Source: Paraspadella gotoi
Taxonomy: Eukaryota > Chaetognatha
Direction: 5' to 3'
Assembly: GCA_051294375.1 (NCBI GenBank)
Contig: CM119269.1
Location: 13,548,790-13,612,789, forward strand
Length of the DNA stretch: 64,000 bases
The notes beneath the pieces are model-generated. The model was not told the DNA's origin and ran no database searches. It saw nothing but the letters and a program-made list of their open reading frames with translations. Shown here piece after piece: positions 26,937 to 39,420 of this stretch. Numbering within the stretch: position 1 is the stretch's first letter; every line of letters starts with the position of its first letter. The position numbers were made by a program, and so were the translations under genes.

Positions 26937-28096
26937 AAAATGATGATTATGTGAATTAAATTCTTGTTTTACCCGTGAAAAATTTTTTAAGAAAAAATGC
27001 AAATTTTAAGAATTTTTACAGAAACGATTATTTACGTTTGAGCCATCACACGAGTGATAATCTCATCTACATAAATATGACATTCGCATCGAATCCTGCG
27101 CAAAATAGGGATGCTAAAATTTGTTAATTAGAAAATTACTACACACATTGTGGTCATTATGAACAGAGTCACATATATAATGTTATAACTTTTATTTTGT
27201 TCCATGGAAAAGGCTGTTAAAAATTCTTTAAAAGCCTCAGTCACTGTATCATCACCAGAGCGCTCAATCTAACTGACTCCATGATGTGATTCAAAAAAGA
27301 AACTTGGCGAATCTTCTTTTCGTTCTGGTGAGAATCTGGCCCGAAAAATAGAAACGATTCTCACTTCTCTCAAAAAGTATTCATACATTTTTTCGTAATG
27401 TAGATCCTTAACTTTTGGATTAAGGGTTAAAATGTGAAAAAGCCAAAGATAGAACGAAGCGATTAAAATGACAAAGGACAATTTTAGAAAAAGACGAAGT
27501 ATTTTTATGACCTTTGTTACTTTGATTAGAAAGCTAAAAAAGAAAGAAAAAAGTGGGAGAAAAGAAAGACAAAAAATGGAGAAAAAGTTTTGATAAAAAA
27601 CTAAAATGAAAAAAGTTGATTTTCGATGTAATGAGGATACGAGGGAAAGTCAGACCTCCAAACGTCGCAAGAAACGAAGAGGGCGCCACTTAAATGTCGA
27701 CGATCGTCATCCGAAGGTCGCGTCAAAAACGCCAAACACGGTAGACCCACGGCCACAAGGCCAAAAAAGAAAAACGACTTTTTGTACTTTTCTTGGGCAA
27801 AATTTGTAAGCGATCGATGTGCCTCTAGGAAAAAAAACACACTGTGCGAAACGAAAGACGCGAATAGAAAATGAACAGAAGAAGAAAGCTTTGATATTGC
27901 GTCTCTTTGGATCGTACAAAATTGTCTTGGGTTTCGTTAAAGGAACAGCGAGTCCACCCTGGAATTTCACCGATATCGCAGAGGTCTCGTGGACCGATGC
28001 TGTCGTAAACGGTCTCGTGAGCCATTGTGGAGCGAACGTTATGGCTCAAAATCACCATGGGAGGAAACGCGGCGAAAAAGAATTGAATTAACTTCC

Positions 28097-29673
28097 TCAA
28101 CGTTTTTCTCTCAATAAAATGAGCATCGCGTAAACGATTCCGAGGCCGAGATCGAGCAAACAAAACGACAATACCGTTTTAAAACTCGGATCCAAAATTT
28201 TATGATTTCCCACCTTAAAGACCTTTGCGTTTCCGTTCGTCTTTCGATCCCCACATGGCTCTAATGTCCCGATATGAATATCGGTCCATCGGGTTTTGTC
28301 GATGACGCCTCCAGTCTCGACGCAAAGCTGCCCAAAAGCGAAACGACGTACTATAACTCTCGCGCTGGTATCGTACTTAAATTTTCCCAAACCCCATGAC
28401 GGGCCCTTCCAGGGAAAATGATCGGAAATGGCCGCTTGATGGTCGATGTTGAAGAAGAAGGCCGCCACTAAAATTGTCCAGGTTAAAGCGAAAGAGGATC
28501 CGGCGAAGGAGGTGGTGGAATGCGGATGAGATGGTCGGTGACCCATCGCGAGGCGGAGGAGGTCCTTCAACTCGACGACCGTGAAGATTCGAAGCAGAAC
28601 GAGGGGAGTCAGACTAATCATCCAGAGTGAGATGTTGAGCGCGTGAATGAAAACCAAGTAGAGGTAAAGGCACACACCAATCACACCCTAAATTAATGTT
28701 TAATGTTAGTCTGACAGGGCATTTTATAACTAAAATTTTTAGAAAAGGCGAAAATCAGTGTATTATATATAATATAAATGGTGTAGGAATTTATATTGTT
28801 ATTCTAATAAAATTTTAATTTTGAACATTTTTTTATTTACTAAGGAAATTTTTCAAATTGGCTTTCGGACAAAACATAACAAAACAACAAATTACAAATA
28901 ACAACCCATCAACCCGTTAACCTGAATCGCGCCCAAGATAACGGCGGAGCTCATTCTCGCCGAAGCGGCTCGCAACTTGGACGCCGTCATGCCAAAGCGA
29001 CCGTGGACAAGCGAAAGAGACGATGGTCCACGTGATTCTTGATCCCCCATCTGCACAATATCATCGTACTTAATCTCTTCGAAGCGACGTAGTAACAATC
29101 GCAAGGCTCCTTGGATTTAACCAACGTTCGGTTCGTCAAGATGCGATAAAGTTGAAAATTGGGATTGATTCGTGGCTTCAGCGACGTCGATTTCATGTCT
29201 CTATCGGTGAAGAAGCATTGCTCCGTCGTTCCGCTCGTCCACGAGAGAATCAACGCCGTCGATTGGACGAGCAATTGGGGAAACGATTCTAGCAGCAGAT
29301 GGAGTAGATCGAGGCGTTTCACGAAGAGAGCCTTTTCCGCGGACGTCGAGAGGCGTTGCCGTTCGTCAAGGTGCTGGTCGGTCGTAAAGGCGACGTTGCT
29401 CAGACTGAGAATACTGCAAAGCGCCGTTGCGATTCGACGCCGCGCGTTGCGGGTCAATCGAGGATAGAGCGCCGCTTTGGTCTTCAGGCGACGCCAAGAA
29501 ACGACGCCGGAAACGATCCAATGCGTCGCCATGACGATTCCCATTCCGCCGGCGAGGAAATTCACGACCTTGAAAGTGTGACGGGCGAATTGGATCGTCG
29601 TTTGGGCGTCCGTGACGATGTCGAAGACGTGAAGAGCCACGAAAATAATTAAAGGATATGGAATGTCGGCCAT
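28097..29673 (-). CDS. XK-related (XKR) family membrane protein, probable
   Basis: Multi-pass membrane protein resembling XK-related proteins, some of which scramble plasma-membrane phospholipids during apoptosis. Two coding exons: 29,673-28,922 and 28,687-28,097, joined in phase 0 by a GT-AG intron. A splice acceptor at 29,708 suggests a 5' UTR exon upstream. Support: an N-terminal hydrophobic segment with FDIVTDAQTTIQFARHTFK, like the XKR first helix (D-x3-D), and a buried motif LDLLHLLLESFPQLLVQS matching the family LE-S-PQL-LQ pattern; exon 2 has several hydrophobic helices. Total about 447 residues, within the family range. The frame slips once at about 29,105-29,150 (one base missing), probably an assembly error. 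Family assignment rests on these motifs only. Confidence 0.6.
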
Positions 29674-29709
29674 TTTGAAACAAGTTTGACCAAACAATGT
29701 CGGATCTGC

Positions 29710-31320
29710 GAACGATAATTTATCGGTAATCAGCTAATAAGATAGGTCATGATGAATCTTTTAATTTGTGATTATCACATATCATAACAGATCATAAGAT
29801 GACAAATCATTTTATTCTATTCTTCTGTTCATTTCCTTTTTTTCTTATTGTTTTAAATTCTATTTTTCTTTTTTTTTATGCATTCGTTTTAAATATTTAA
29901 TATTTGTTAATTTTTTTAATTTATTCATTTTTTTGTACATTCATTCGCTTGTTCTTCTTAATTATTTATTCATTTACAAGAGAGAGCAAGAGAGAGAGAG
30001 AGAGAGAGCCTAAAATAACAGTGATGTCATTTACTTTCTTAATAGCCAAATTAGACATGTATAAGATTTGTACTATGTAAGTGTACCCTTCTGCATGCAA
30101 ATGCATGAGTGCAGGAGTTTTCATGATTAATACGAGTAATTTAGTATTCTGTATGTGAAAGCCATTGTAGTGGTTATCATCATTATAGTGGTTGTGGTTA
30201 TTACGTAGTTACTCTCAATCATGTTAATCGTAACAAATTTTATAATAAATCAATGAATAAATTATTTACTCAATGATCAATCAGCCAATCAATCATTTTA
30301 TCTAAGAGAGAGAAAGAGAGAAACTTTAAAAAAAAAAAAACAAGTACAAGGTGACAAACGACAACCCGCCGCTAAAAAAAGAAGATTTTTATAATCTGAA
30401 AGATTTTTTTCTGTAGTAAAAACTAAAACCATTTATATATCAAAATTGTATATTGATTGGTTTTTATTTGACTTGGCAATGAGGCCGAGAAAAGTTGCCT
30501 TCAAAATCGTCTTTCATTTTAAAACTCTTTTTTTTTCTTCAATCTGTTTTTTTAACTTTCTAAACATTTATTAAAAATTTTTACTTAAAAAGGTATCAAT
30601 ATTAACATCTTCTGAAAGCTCTTGAAGATATAAAGAGAATGGCATAATTAAAAATACTGTAATATAAAAAATAGCCTATCTTCCATTTTTCCATTTCAAC
30701 CGGCACAATTCCATCGAAACTTCATATACAGCTCAATCACACACTTTCCTACCCACAAGCAAAATATTATCCCAATCCATCTATCCAATCAAGAGCAATT
30801 GGGGTTTAATGCGAAGGGGGGACGGACGGAGAGACAGACGGACGTACATATTTTTTTTCGCATAATTTATCATAATTTGATGTTCTGAGAAGATCTAAGT
30901 AACTTACCGACAAGGTTTAGGAGTGGAACCGACGGACCGACAAGGTGGATTATAGAGTCGGAGAAGCAGATTCGACTAAAAACGTTGAAAAGTACAAACA
31001 GAATTTTTTGTCTTAAAATAAGATATATTTTGCCTTATATAAGAAAGAAATTTAATTATAAACGATTTATAGGGTGGGTCATATATGTGTAGAATTGCAG
31101 GGGCCTGTGCTATAATTTTATAATGCAGATGATTTTATTGATTCATTTCTTTTAAATTTTAAAGAATAAAATGGAAAATAATGAACCAATAGAAACTTGA
31201 TTCTCTTTCTTTGTTTTACAACTTTTGTTGTCTGCAAGCCAATAAAACTTATCCTTCCAATGGTGAAATTATAACTGTATAGGGATATAGGATAGGGCAT
31301 CTTACTGTGGGCTTTAAGGG
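29710..31320. other. AT-rich spacer, no gene seen
   Basis: Contains a GA run (29,985-30,008) and a GACGGACGGAGAGACAGACGG-type stretch at 30,819-30,843. No convincing exons. Confidence 0.4.
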
Positions 31321-31406
31321 TTACCGACACTCAGTAACCCCTCCTGTCACTGGAGGAGAAGGACGGTCTGTCTTTGCCAACACAGAGGGAAGTCGTTAGG
31401 ACTGTC

Positions 31407-31678
31407 GCATCTGAGCCATTGGGATTGGCTGAAGGGATGGATGTGAGGCGGTGTGAATATACCGCCACTGGATCCCCTGGCCAAGACATCACTCAGGTTC
31501 TCCAGACCTGAGAGGTTTCTGTCAAGACTGCTACCATAGTGGGAGAGAGAGACAAGGCGCGAGTAGTGGGGGCATAGGCGTTTATTGTAGCATCTCCCAC
31601 TGAGCCAATGGGATTGGCTGAACGATGCTGGATGTGAGGCTGTGTAAATATAACACAACTGGTTTTCATGGCCGAAAC
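31407..31678. repeat. Two direct copies of an 80-90 bp repeat
   Basis: 31,407-31,487 and 31,590-31,678 share GAGCCATTGGGATTGGCTGA, then GGATGTGAGGC, GTGTGAATATA or GTGTAAATATA, a C-rich ACTGG segment and GGCC at the end. About 100 bases separate them. Resembles a duplicated module of an interspersed element; family not recognised. The reverse-strand frame through both is not supported as a gene. Confidence 0.6.
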
Positions 31679-31788
31679 TTATCTTTTTGAAAAAAGGAAG
31701 CCTCTATTAGAGATTTGATTAGGTATTCTTTTTCTGTTTCAATTAGTTACTTTGCTAATGATAACTGAAGAATTCGTTAATTTGTCAA

Positions 31789-31825
<37 letters not shown>

Positions 31826-32070
31826 TTCTCTCTCTCTCTCTATAATTTCTACTATGTGAAGATTACTTCTTTGTTATTTTTCAGTTATTCTCTCGATATA
31901 GAAGCGGATAATTATTTACTTTCTCTATCTTTCTTGTCTGACATCTTATATTTTCCTGTCTCTTCTTTAACTGTCTCTTTCTAAGGGAAACAAGTTTTTA
32001 AACCAATAATTCCTAGGAATCTTGCCAGCAAAATTATTTATGAGATAAATTCATTAAAAAATGGGTTTTT

Positions 32071-32250
32071 AGCCGTCCGTCCGTCCGTCCATCCATGTAT
32101 GTCTGACCGTCTGTGTCTGTCCATCCATGTCCATCCGTATCCGTCGACGTCCGCGTCTGTCCGTCCACGTCCCTGTCCGTAAGCCTCCGCGTCTGTCCGT
32201 CGACGTCCGCGTCTGTCCGTCCACGTCCCTTTCCGTCGGCGTCCGCAAAT
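32071..32250. repeat. Degenerate CCGTCC-type minisatellite
   Basis: Irregular repeats of CCGTCGACGTCCGCGTCTGT and CCGTCCACGTCCCTGT-like units. Low-complexity Asp/Gly/Arg/Thr frames on the minus strand are by-products. Confidence 0.75.
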
Positions 32251-32827
32251 TGCGAAGAAAAATAGGAAAGAAATAATCTTTCAATATGGTCGATTCGTGG
32301 TTTACAGATCAAAACGAAAACGTATTTAAACATTATTAATTACTCAATATACGAAGTTTTAACAACAATAGAAGACTGTAAAATAGGTACTAGTTAAAAT
32401 TAATATCCAGAAAGTTTTATTTAGGATGTAGAGGAGCGAAAAGAAGAACCATAGGAGTACTTATATAAATTACTATAATATACAATTTCATACAAATTAG
32501 TATATACGATTGAGTGCTTGGTACGCCTTTAGAGACCACATTGCACAGCGTGAAAGGAAAAAAGAAAACAGCTGAAGCTGGACAGTCAGTCTCAGAGCAT
32601 AATTTTGTATTCTTAATTGTTTATATTTTATTACTAAAGTACAAAGTTGGTTTCAAAATGAAATAACATCTAAGTTATAATAAATATCTTAGTCGATTGA
32701 AAAGCACGGATTACAAAAAATATGATCTTTGAACCAAAACTAAAATTGTCATATTATGGCCTCTTATTCTTTTGCTTGTTTATTCTACTGATTTCACGTT
32801 TAAAGTAAAAACCTTCTCATCATCGAT

Positions 32828-34522
32828 ATGCATCGTTACTGTTGTTTAATTCTTTCGATTCTCTCGGTATTGCCGCATTCCTCACTGCCGCAATCGTCAC
32901 CGCCGCATTCCTCACTGCCGCAATCGTCACCGCCGCATTCCTCACTGCCGCAATCGTCACCGCCGCATTCCTCACTGCCGCAATCGTCACCGCCGCATTC
33001 CTCTCTGCCGCAATCTTTTCTACCGCAAGCGTCTCAGCAGCAGTCCTCTTCGCCGCATTCGTTTGTCCTCAACGCATCTTTACCAAATTCGATTCCGCCG
33101 AAATCTCCTCTGACGCAAACGTCTCTGCCGCAATCTCCTCTGCAGCATCCTGCAACGTCGGCGCCGGATTTTCGTCACGTCCTCTTCCTTCGTGGCGCCG
33201 CGGATTTCGAGCGGCGACTCGAACGAAGTTTAAAGGTTTTCAACATTTGATTATTGAATCAGGGGGCGTGTAGAATAGTAGACATTCCAGAAGGGGGGGG
33301 CCAGGGAAAAGCCTATCGGCTACAAAAATATATGAGAAAAAAAGGTTGCAATTTTATATAAAAACTTAAAAAACAAATATGGTCAATACGATCGGATCTT
33401 CGAGACGGGCTCGTTTTCCCGTTGGCATGAAGCCCATATTCTCATTGGTCGGTTCCGATGATGATTCATCCAATTAGAGAATCCTCGGCGGATTTTCTCC
33501 GAGACGCGCATCCGATTTCATTCTTGGTTCCGATGCTAGTTAGGTTGTTAAGTTAATTGTTATGGAGTGGGATTAGCTTGCCTCATAAGGGTGCCCACTG
33601 CCCAGGGGCCCGTCAAAAAAAATTTGTGGGGAGGCCGCAAGTTCTTTACACCCCACTGTATTTAATGTCGCCGTTCGTGTTGAGCAAATTCAATTCCCTC
33701 ACAAGGATTAAAAGTCACATATGGCAAACGGGAGGAATGCCTTTGATACCCGGGGTGCGGGGTATCTCACCAACTGGAGTATGGGCTGCGGACCGTCAGT
33801 GACCGTCTCCAGTCACTGGCGTGTTTAGACTGGCTCCGTCACATTTAAGCCACAACCGGGATACCCAGGATTCGAACCCGGGACGCACAAGTTTTAAAAA
33901 GGAAAACTACCCAACAGGAGGACGTGAACATCGCGGACGACGACCTCTGCGGAGACTGGAAGATCTTGGGATGGTGCGGGAAACGCGAAGACGAGGGCAG
34001 AGATGAAGACGACGACGACGACGACGAAAATGAAGTCGACGATGACGAAGTGATAGACGGTGAGAATATTCAAGATGTATGTTCTGTTCTGTTATTTTCT
34101 ATTCTTTTCTTTTCTTTTCTTTTCTATTCTATTCTATTCTATTCTATTCTATTCTATTCTATTCTATTCTATTCTATTCTATTCTTTTCTTTTCTTTTCT
34201 TTTCTTTTCTATTCTATTCTATTCTATTCTATTCTATTCTATTCTATTCTATTCTTTTCTATTCTATTCTAATTTATTCTAATTTATTCTAATTTATTCT
34301 AATTAATTCTAATTTATTCTAATTTCTTTTCTTTTCTTTTCTTTTCTTTTCTTTTCTTTTCTATTCTATTCTATTCTATTCTATTCTATTCTATTCTATT
34401 CTATTCTATTCTATTCTTTTCTTTTCTTTTCTATTCTATTCTATTCTAATTTATTCTATTATTCATTCCGATTTTAGTATTGAATTCGTTGTTTTGTACT
34501 TTTTCTCTTTCTCTCTCTCTCA

Positions 34523-34553
<31 letters not shown>

Positions 34554-36072
34554 ACTCTCTCTCTCTCTCTCATCTCTCTCACTCTCTCTCTCTCTCACTC
34601 TCTCTCTCTCTTTCTGTCTCTCTCTTCTCTCTCATCTACTCTCTCTCTCTCACTCTTTCTCACTCTCACGCTCACTCTCTCTCTCCCTCCCTCCCATCAG
34701 CCGCCATCGACGCCGCCATCCTGGAATATTCAATGGTCACGGGCCTCAAATATTCCGCAACCAACGGCGCCGTCTCCCCAAAATATGCAAGCACGGATGC
34801 AAGCAGAGGCTCCAATGCAACCAGAAGAGAAGAGAAAGTTGCCCCCGAAGGTAGAACCGTAGATGTTGGGGGGGGGTATTTTAAACTTAGTAACTTAGTC
34901 AAGGGGCAAGATGGGTTATACATTGAATTTTATTATTTTATTATTTGTCTCAGTTTCATAGTTAAATACAACACAATATAACTTGAATTTGATCGGGTTG
35001 GGTCTACCGCAGGAGAGAAAGATCTCGGCCTTCAACCTCTGCGCAATTTCGTCGACGTCGTCTGCCACAAAACCTGCGGCGTCGACGAGCGACTCCAAGC
35101 GGCGCGAAACGCGGAACGGAGACGACGACGACGACGACGACGAGAGGTGGAGGACGAGAGCTCAGGCGGACGGCCTCGGGATGCGGATGGACTCGAGGAT
35201 CGACAGCGGCCGCCTTCGCAGCAGGAGCAGCCTGGTCAATCTCTTCCTCGGGCTGCATCCGATCTTAGTCATCGTCTTCTTCGTCGTCGTCGTCGTCGTC
35301 GTCGTCGTCAGGTCGATCCCCTCGTCTTCGATTGGCAGAGAATTCAAGACAGAACTTTTCAGTCTTCGATGTGGTGCTCTCCGGATAAATGCTGGAGATA
35401 TCACGCCGGTCCTGATCCGGAGAAGGTCGGTGGGGAAGTGAGGGAGGTGTTGAGGGCGTCGGGGTAGGCTGGGGGAAGAAAGAGGGCTGTGGGTCACTTG
35501 AAGATCGCGGCTGAGAAAAGAGGACAGAGGTCAAAGATTACGAAGAGAAGCGATAAAAGTGTAGGAGAAATAGAAAATAATAAATACAAAATGTTAAAAT
35601 GAAGATAATGTAAAGGGCTCGAAAACTGGACGAAAGGGAAAATGAAAATGGGGAAAGGAGAGGGTGGAAAGGAGGGGGTCTAGAGGAAAGGGTGAGGAGG
35701 AGAGGGTGCAGAGGAGAGTGTCTAGAGGATAGGTGTGCAAAAAAAAAATCGACAGTCGATCTGGTGATACGTCCCCGTTTTAAGATTCAGCATAGGGAGG
35801 CGGAAAAACAGGCGTCAGGCGTAAGGCTGTATAAATTAAATTGAGAGTTGATGTCAACGAAAAACAACTCGAGAATGAGTTCAAGGTGTCTCGTATTTAA
35901 TTGATATTAAGTAAAAGGACTACCTTTTTTTCAGGTGGGATTCTACTATCGCCTGTTGACAGGCGGATGCGACATGGTGAAGACTTATTACTACTTCTTC
36001 AATGTGATAGATTATCAGGCGATCGGCTCCATTGGAGCACACCAAGGTGCAGACCCTTCTGAAGATTATTAA
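32828..36072 (+). CDS. Unidentified five-exon gene model, possibly secreted
   Basis: Exons: 32,828-33,235, 33,918-34,059, 34,701-34,850, 35,013-35,437, 35,935-36,072 (stop TAA 36,070-36,072; AATAAA at 36,173). All GT-AG borders, and the phases (0, 1, 1, 0) agree across four introns, which is the main support. About 420 residues. It starts MHRYCCLILSILSVLPHSS, a possible signal peptide, followed by tandem 10-residue LPQSSPPHSS repeats and then APDFRHVLFLRGAADFERRL. Exon 2 has LCGDWKILGWCGK and an acidic run; exon 4 has FVDVVCHKTCGV, two Arg runs encoded by triplet repeats, and MWCSPDKCWRYH; exon 5 has FYYRLLTGGCDMVKTYYYF. I do not recognise the family. The triplet arrays in exon 4 could instead mark a hidden intron. 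The spliced sequence is an inference from hand-read splice sites. Confidence 0.42.
32877..33005. repeat. 30-bp coding tandem repeat
   Basis: Four near-perfect copies of CTGCCGCAATCGTCACCGCC plus GCATTCCTCA, with a degenerate tail to about 33,140. The 30-base period preserves every frame; in the frame of the gene model it encodes LPQSSPPHSS. Confidence 0.92.
33545..33917 (-). mobile_element. Probable tRNA-derived SINE
   Basis: On the minus strand there is a perfect RNA polymerase III B box, GGGTTCGAATCCTGGG (33,868-33,883). It is preceded by GTTGGGTAG (33,908-33,916), resembling a tRNA D-loop/A-box, and followed by about 330 bases of unrelated sequence ending near 33,545. This order (tRNA-like head, unrelated body) is typical of SINEs. 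No intact tRNA cloverleaf can be drawn and I did not identify target-site duplications. Confidence 0.5.
34083..34460. repeat. (TTCTA/TTCTT)n pentanucleotide array
   Basis: About 375 bases of pure pentamers, switching several times between TTCTA, TTCTT and AATTTATTCT variants. It fills most of intron 2 of the unidentified gene; the rest of that intron (34,500-34,690) is CT microsatellite. Confidence 0.95.
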
Positions 36073-36079
36073 TAATAAT

Positions 36080-39000
36080 AATATCTAAACAAGCTATTAA
36101 TAATACTATTTAAGTCATTTTCCTAATACGGTCGAATTAAAAGAGATAACAAAATCTTAATGTTTTTGAAATAATAAATTTTTATTTACAACCCAAAATG
36201 CTTTACAACGATTTTTTATTATATATATTATATGGTACAAAGGACAATAACAAACTTTTTTTTATTTTCGGTTCAAAGTGAAAAAACGAAGTGTAAACAA
36301 CATCATTGTAAAAACTTTACTACAATTCTGAAGAATTGGTGTGTATAACATTTATTGGCGACATTTCAGTTAGGATTAATGCATTAAGGAAACCATTGAA
36401 GGTGTGATTTTTAAAATTAGCTATCAATTAACGTCAAAGAAATTGGTCTTTTTTTATCCGTAAAAAACAAACAAGTTATAACGACGCTGTATTAACTAAA
36501 TGATACAAATTAATACAAATCAGAAGATGAGACTAACAAATTTTCTATTTACACCTTCTTCTTCAAATATAATTTAATATTAGCTTAGAGCATAAATAAA
36601 AGTCTGATTTTAAAATAACTAATACTAAAAACTCACAGATAAATTCATGAAATATTAATAAAAAAATATCAATTCATCTTCCAATCCGTATTTATTTATA
36701 CAGCATTAGTTTCATTCAAATAAGTTAAAAACGTGATAGTTTTTTATAAGTATAATAAATGGATTAACTTAAATTATAACCCATACAGTATTTAACACAA
36801 TTTTCTGAAAGCCAAATCCCATTAAATAAATTGAACGGGTTTTATTTTAAATATTGTGGAGCAAAAACAAGAAACTATCGTATGTCGTTTAGTGGAAATG
36901 GCTTTTAATTCACATTTTAATAAGATGAGAAGGTAGCAAAATTTTGGGCGAAAAAAAAAGCCTTATGTAAAATTTACGTGAGTTTTTAATCACGCGACTC
37001 CCGATATTTGACCTCAAAGTAAAACTTTGAATCCAATCGCTAATAATAAAACAAAGATATATACCGATCGTTTGAGGATTCGTTGCTATACATACATATT
37101 GATGTTAAAGAGACAAAAAATATACAGTCACTTGGAATGGAGTCTTTTTTATTTTAAATATTTATATTCCAAAACTTATCCACTATCCAGCGAGTTAAGA
37201 TAGAGAGTATGCAAGTGAGCTTTATCAGAAATGTTATCATGCTATGGAATCTGTGAGAACAAACATTTTTTAATCAATAAAAATAAATAAAATAAATAAA
37301 TCACGTAACTCAAAAAAGTTCTTTTTTTTTATTTTCAACGCAAAATTAAAGTATTTCTTATTTTCAAATTTATCCGAAATTCATCTCGTAGTATTCTCAG
37401 CCATTTCGAAACTTTATATTTAAATTATTCTATCAACTTTCATGCTTGTTTGAAAAAAGAAAAAAAACTTTGATCGAGGTACGCACAGAGTGACATAATT
37501 GACTAGCGTAACATACGAATTGAGTATTTTGGGCAAAACTTAGCCTCTACGGATGTGATGCCCCATACTTTTGAAAGATAATCTCTGCGATGAGAGGATA
37601 GACTAGCAACACAATTGTCAAATAATTCTCAGATACAAAATGTAGTTAATTTCTTATTTACTTCTACTACATAGCATTAGTTAAAATCCCTCTTCGTAAT
37701 ATTCGTCTGTAAAAACTGTTTGGACGGATTATGGGATACAAAAAATGTCAATATTTTAAAAAGGTAATTATTTAAACCTACTACCAAAATCAATAGAAAC
37801 AAGAAAAGACAGACGCACGAACACACATTTCGGAATCCTTTCGGGTTTTATATTTTTGTTTTCATTGGGCATGCTTTGAATGTATTTTTTTTTTTTTTTT
37901 AATTTCGTCGTAAAATTGATATTAATATTTGTCATTTGTTACGAAACTGATATTTGGCAAGCTAGTTATTCATATCGATATGACTAAATAAAAAAAGAAA
38001 GAGATATTTGAATTCACCGATTACGATAGAGAAAAAAAAAAGCCTAAGGGTTGAAAAAAAAAGGTCGCTTACAGTTAATGCTTGGTTTCGATCTTAAATT
38101 CATCAAGCTCGTCATTTTTTTTTTTTAACTACACGAGGGAAAAATATTACAACGAAATCTTTTCCTGTGGTGACGGTGGTCAAATAGTCCTAGCTGGAAC
38201 AAGACTTTAGACTTTAAGGGGCGCGGGAATGACGGCACACGTCGAAGGGATTTGGGACCCGGGGCGAAGGGGGGGGGGGAGACCGAACTTATTTGTATTG
38301 AAAATGAGAAGAGGAAACGCTACGGTTCAATGTGATCTCGAAAGAAAGCCCCAGAGTGAGATGAAAGAAATCTGGGTCACTGGAAGACGTTCATCGCAAA
38401 CAAATTTTTGGTTGTTTTTTTTCGCGTGAAAAATCGAAATTGGGGGAAAAACGATGTGAATTTAGGTGCAAATATAATTATTCACTAAAAGGAGGGGGAG
38501 GGGAAATGATTTAATATCAGCGTTGAGTGTTGAAAATATAATATATTGGGGTAATACTGTCCATTATTTTTTAAACAAATTCACAAACTTAAATCTGTAC
38601 TTACGCACTATTCTATTTTTTCATCATTATTTGGTATTCATTTTGTACGACTAAAAGGGTAGATTATAATGAAATGGATAAATAATCGTCTAATTTAAGA
38701 GTAGGGTTTTTTTTATAATTCTTTTCATTAATCGCTATTCTTTTCCTTCAAATCGATTTTCTTAGTTGTTTGCGGTGACAGTGTAGAATACATAGTTTAT
38801 TATCGCATTAAGATTGAAAGAGAGAGGCTTTACCGAGACAGTCGCTCTTGTATTGACGAATAAGGAATGCCCCAATTTTTTGGACAGAGAAAATTTAGAA
38901 CGAGAGTCAAGTTGTTTATTTTTTCATTTAATTATACGAAATCGTTGTTCTTGTCGTCATTGTCGTTGTCATTCTTTGTTGTGATCGTTATCTTTGGTTT

Positions 39001-39410
39001 TTGTCATCACCGTCATTAAATCGTACTCCTCCACCAAGAGTATCATTTGTTTTTGTCTTTGCCTATAAATATTATTGTCAGACTTATTCATTATCCTCAT
39101 TTTTGACTTTTTGTTGTTTTGGTCTTTTTGTCTTTGCGTTCATTGTAGTCATTGTAGTCGAAGGTTCATCGTCTTGGCCTTCTGTCACTTTTATCATTTA
39201 CAGCCTTTGTCACTCCTATCATCTTTATCATTCTTCTTCCTCCACATTTCCTCATTGTCTTTAATCTTTGATGTCGCTTTCATCATCGTCGTTACAGTCA
39301 TTATTGTCATCATTCTTCGTCATCGTCTTCTGTTTTTGTCGTTAAATCATCGTTATTTTTCTCCGTCATTGTCTTGTCTTTGTCATCGTCGTGATCACCA
39401 TCGTCGTCAT
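36080..39410. other. AT-rich intergenic region between convergent genes
   Basis: Lies between the stop of the plus-strand unidentified gene and the stop of the minus-strand CDK5 activator, so it should hold both 3' UTRs. No convincing exon. It has poly-T stretches (for example 37,886-37,901), a short GC-rich island with a G run at 38,215-38,285 and GTCATC/GTCGTC-rich DNA at 38,950-39,415. Confidence 0.45.
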
Positions 39411-39420
39411 CATCGTCGTC

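Noticed and set aside
35004-35534. Minus-strand frames opposite exon 4 of the unidentified gene
   Set aside because: Open because of the triplet repeats, but splice signals and phases favour the plus strand; I could not chain them to other minus-strand exons.
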